Assembly (NCBI GenBank): GCA_947498935.1
Contig: CANMMM010000007.1
Span: 124,001-188,000, forward strand
Length of the DNA: 64,000 bases
Source of the DNA: an uncultured Aquimarina sp.
Lineage (GTDB): Bacteria > Bacteroidota > Bacteroidia > Flavobacteriales > Flavobacteriaceae
Direction: 5' to 3'
Shown piece after piece: positions 61,923 through 64,000 of this stretch. The notes under the pieces were generated by a model that worked only from the letters and a program-made list of their open reading frames with translations, had not been told where the DNA came from and ran no database searches. Each line of letters opens with the position of its first letter. The stretch's first letter is position 1. The translations under genes and the position numbers were made by a program.

Positions 61923-62372
61923 ATGAATACTGTGATTTGGATTGCTATCTTCTGTGCCACCTTTGTGATGATGGAATTTATGGCTTGGTTTACGCATAAA
62001 TATGTAATGCATGGTTTTTTATGGTCTTTGCACAAAGATCACCACCATAAAGATCACGATAGCTGGTGGGAGCGCAATGATGCTTTTTTCCTTTTTTACG
62101 CTGTCATTAGCATGTCATGCATTATGCTACACGATCCAAACAGTTTTTGGTTTGGTAGACCTATAGGATTTGGAATTTTAGCCTATGGTATTGCCTACTT
62201 TATAGTGCATGATATTTTTATCCACCAACGCTTTAAATTGCTTCGCAATGCAAACCATTGGTATGCAAAAGGAGTACGCAGAGCACATAAAATGCATCAC
62301 AAACATCTAGGAAAAAATAAAGGAGAATGCTTCGGTATGCTATGGGTACCTTTTAAATATTTTAAACGATAG
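61923..62372 (+). CDS. crtZ: beta-carotene hydroxylase (CrtZ family)
   Basis: CrtZ is a di-iron membrane enzyme that hydroxylates both beta rings to make zeaxanthin. The trimmed 149-residue protein has four helices and the His motifs HKYVMH, HKDHHHKDH, HDIFIHQR and HKMHHKH. It needs beta-carotene, but no lycopene cyclase gene is in this window, so a cyclase must lie elsewhere. I start at the ATG at 61923; the track start lies inside crtB. It is convergent with the TlpA gene, 8 bp away, with no clear terminator. Confidence 0.95.
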   Translation: MNTVIWIAIFCATFVMMEFMAWFTHKYVMHGFLWSLHKDHHHKDHDSWWERNDAFFLFYAVISMSCIMLHDPNSFWFGRPIGFGILAYGIAYFIVHDIFIHQRFKLLRNANHWYAKGVRRAHKMHHKHLGKNKGECFGMLWVPFKYFKR

Positions 62373-62380
62373 ACTTTCGT

Positions 62381-62941
62381 TTATTCGGCAATCAATTGAT
62401 CTAACGTAGCTCTTACTGAATCACTATTCCAATTGGCAGCCCCTACTTTGTGTATCACAATACTACCTTTCTTATCTATTACATAGGTACCTGGTATAGG
62501 CTTGTGTACAAAAGGCTTGGGATGCGGTGATAAGGAACGATATATCGGAAAGTTATAGTCCTTATCGCTCATAAATTTATGAAGTTCCGGATCATCATCT
62601 TCTGTAAGAAATACAAAGACTACCTTATCTTTATAATCAGTATACAAATCTTGTAAAGATGGCATTTCTGCTATACAGGGCGGACACCAAGTTGCCCAAT
62701 AATTAAGGACTACTACTTTGCCTTCTGCTGTAGCAAAATTCATAGCATCCGTATTCACTCCATGTAATTTCCAGTCATAATTAGCTACAGACATACGTTC
62801 TTCTGTATCCACTACACTTGGACTAAAAGAAAAAATTCTAGTCAGAAAAATTTGCATCATCCCTCTGGTATTAGGAATGAAGAACAACAATAAAATAATG
62901 ACAAAAATAAGATTGGATATTTTTTTCTGATCGAATTTCAT
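62381..62941 (-). CDS. TlpA-family membrane-anchored thioredoxin
   Basis: The trimmed 186-residue protein has one N-terminal helix (about 9-28, ISNLIFVIILLLFFIPN) and a periplasmic thioredoxin domain with the active site WATWCPPCIAEMPSL and the cis-Pro region PIPGTYVIDKKG. TlpA/ResA-type proteins reduce disulfides in exported proteins, for example in cytochrome c assembly. I use the ATG at 62941 (MKFDQKKIS) since the track start adds a Cys-containing stretch without a signal function. Confidence 0.9.
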   Translation of the reverse strand: MKFDQKKISNLIFVIILLLFFIPNTRGMMQIFLTRIFSFSPSVVDTEERMSVANYDWKLHGVNTDAMNFATAEGKVVVLNYWATWCPPCIAEMPSLQDLYTDYKDKVVFVFLTEDDDPELHKFMSDKDYNFPIYRSLSPHPKPFVHKPIPGTYVIDKKGSIVIHKVGAANWNSDSVRATLDQLIAE

Positions 62942-62995
62942 ACAGCTTGCTTTTTTGACACCATGAAGTACCCATGTGTCACAAATGTATCGCAA

Positions 62996-63485
62996 AATTA
63001 TGATGATGATACCATATTTTGCTAGTATTTAACCCTTTTAATGCTATAGATTATCTAGTACGTCTTAACACTGTTGCAAACCTAAGACTGCGTTCTGTTT
63101 TATAGGTAAGCACTTTTACTTAAAAATGGGCTATAAAACTACATTCAGCAGCATATTATGTTATAAAAAATACCATTTGTACAGTTCTAGAAACGTCTGA
63201 GACTTTGGCATCGATTAGTACTTGAACCTACTACTATAAGTGATGTATATTGCTATAGGGGCATCTAAAGACGTACTCAAAAAATCACTTTTTTGACTCC
63301 AACTGACAAATGGTATCGTAGATTTGGGGCGAAAATCGATCGTGACCACCATACTAAGAATGAAATTACTACAACTTGGGGCGTTTTATCGGTATATACG
63401 TATCTGCTTTGGGGCTAGCAATACTGGATATACAGAAGGCATTCCTATTCTGGAAATCACGATCTACTAAACAAGGGAACTAAAA
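62996..63485. other. intergenic region without a supported gene
   Basis: No A, B or C repeat is seen. A plus-strand stretch around 63300-63415 reads open for about 37 codons (TDKWYRRFGAKIDRDHH) before a stop and could be a gene remnant, but I cannot match it to a family. The promoter of the TlpA gene should lie near 62950-63050. Confidence 0.4.
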
Positions 63486-64000
63486 CTATCTCGTTACACT
63501 TCCAGTAGGAAATGACACTTCGTTTAGTTCAAAATTATAACTCGTAGGTGCAGTTTCAGTACCAGCGGTTCCTACTAATGGCTTTAATAAGAAAGGTGCT
63601 GGAGAATTATCTGGATCTGGCTCTACAGAAATCACTACTCTTCTATTTCGTATATCTAAAGGAAATGTTACGCCTTCTGGTGCATTTCTAAAGAAATCTT
63701 CTCCTGGTAATGGTGGGCCATCAAAAGCGGTTTCGCTAAATCCATCGGCAGCTCCTGTATTATCATCGAACGTATCTACTGCCGTAAATGTACCTGTAGA
63801 TAACGGTCCATTATCACTGATTACCCATCCTTCGTATTTCCATCCTGCATTTAATGTAGGTAGCGTTAGGTTTGCTGTTGGTGGCATTCCTGGTAGTCCA
63901 AACCATACTCCATTTTCATCATTTCCATTATTAGGAGAACCTGGTGCCTCATCGGTTGGCGCTCGCAAGAAGAATGAACCTGCTGCTTCCGTAAAATCTC
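63486..64000 (-). CDS. C-terminal part of an exported-type protein with an RskA-like domain (cut by window end)
   Basis: The frame stays open to base 64000, so the gene starts outside. The visible 171 residues include FFLRAPTDE, NLTLPTLNAGWKYEGWV, GPLSTGTFT, GPPLPGEDFF and a last beta-rich part NRRVVISVEPDPDNSPAPF. The pattern P-x-L-x-x-G-(W)-x-Y-x-x-W-V followed by GPxSTGTF resembles the C-terminal domain of anti-sigma-K (RskA) proteins; in Bacteroidota such domains occur in exported lipoproteins. The track's start at 63968 is not the real one. Confidence 0.65.
   Translation of the reverse strand, partial: DFTEAAGSFFLRAPTDEAPGSPNNGNDENGVWFGLPGMPPTANLTLPTLNAGWKYEGWVISDNGPLSTGTFTAVDTFDDNTGAADGFSETAFDGPPLPGEDFFRNAPEGVTFPLDIRNRRVVISVEPDPDNSPAPFLLKPLVGTAGTETAPTSYNFELNEVSFPTGSVTR

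Noticed and set aside
63300-63470. Possible pseudogene remnant (TDKWYRRFGAKIDRDHH and a 36-codon ORF in another frame)
   Set aside because: The open stretch is short, stops interrupt it and I cannot match it to a family, so I list the region only as unassigned.
1-64000. CRISPR array, prophage or complete insertion sequence
   Set aside because: No regularly spaced direct repeats with unique spacers, no phage structural genes and no transposase or integrase frame are present; the repeats found are dispersed inverted-repeat elements.

Overview
The window reads as a chromosomal segment of a gliding, pigmented bacterium of the family Flavobacteriaceae (phylum Bacteroidota). The evidence is AT-rich DNA, promoters with the Bacteroidota -7 box TAnnTTTG, a type IX secretion (T9SS) C-terminal sorting domain, the gliding lipoprotein GldI, FecI/FecR/TonB signalling genes, and gene orders I know from flavobacteria (tgt-lptG-EamA-accA-dnaB; TPR-ribH-mutL-rhomboid-rhomboid-EEP; recF-dciA). 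I do not name a genus. No phage, complete insertion sequence, CRISPR array or rRNA operon is visible.

Layout. 0.2-4 kb: poorly characterised membrane and envelope genes. 4.6-6.6 kb: WbqC-like and DUF6122 genes, then a divergent merC / Fur-family pair around a metal-box-like palindrome. 6.7-10.1 kb: a large T9SS-exported Asp-box propeller protein. 10.4-19.2 kb: housekeeping block (EEP, two rhomboids, mutL, ribH, TPR protein, recF, dciA). 19.6-29.5 kb: small lipoprotein and zinc-ribbon genes, two cysteine-repeat lipoproteins with a Fic enzyme between them, and an ECF sigma / anti-sigma / STN-TonB receptor operon. 29.6-36.4 kb: ndk, nrnA-gldI-PPIase, pepD, DUF3810. 36.7-42.5 kb: twin small secreted proteins with duplicated promoters, then two amidohydrolases. 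42.8-52 kb: C1q-like and unknown secreted proteins, then the dnaB-accA-EamA-lptG-tgt block. 52-57 kb: OMP, cold-shock protein, an interrupted FKBP, S4 protein, PRTase, aroK, three tRNAs. 57.7-62.4 kb: a ParDE pair and a carotenoid operon headed by a CarH-like B12 MerR regulator. 62.4-64 kb: TlpA-type thioredoxin and a gene cut by the window end.

Three families of short intergenic repeats run through the window. Families A and B are about 160 bp, have 20-bp terminal inverted repeats like MITEs, and share a central core (CATAGCAGCGCTACGGA). Many lie within about 15 bp of a stop codon. Family C (about 90 bp, GCGTTAGGGATAGC...TAACGCCC) looks like a structured RNA, probably the Flavo-1 motif. One B copy sits directly before recF and creates a false N-terminal extension in the ORF track.

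The most interesting items for follow-up are the B12-dependent light sensor with an altered cobalt-ligand position and its promoter palindrome, the twin small secreted proteins whose promoters carry a flipped hairpin core, the sigma/anti-sigma/TonB locus flanked by cysteine-repeat lipoproteins, the hairpin inside ribH, and the A/B repeat families acting as 3' ends of genes.
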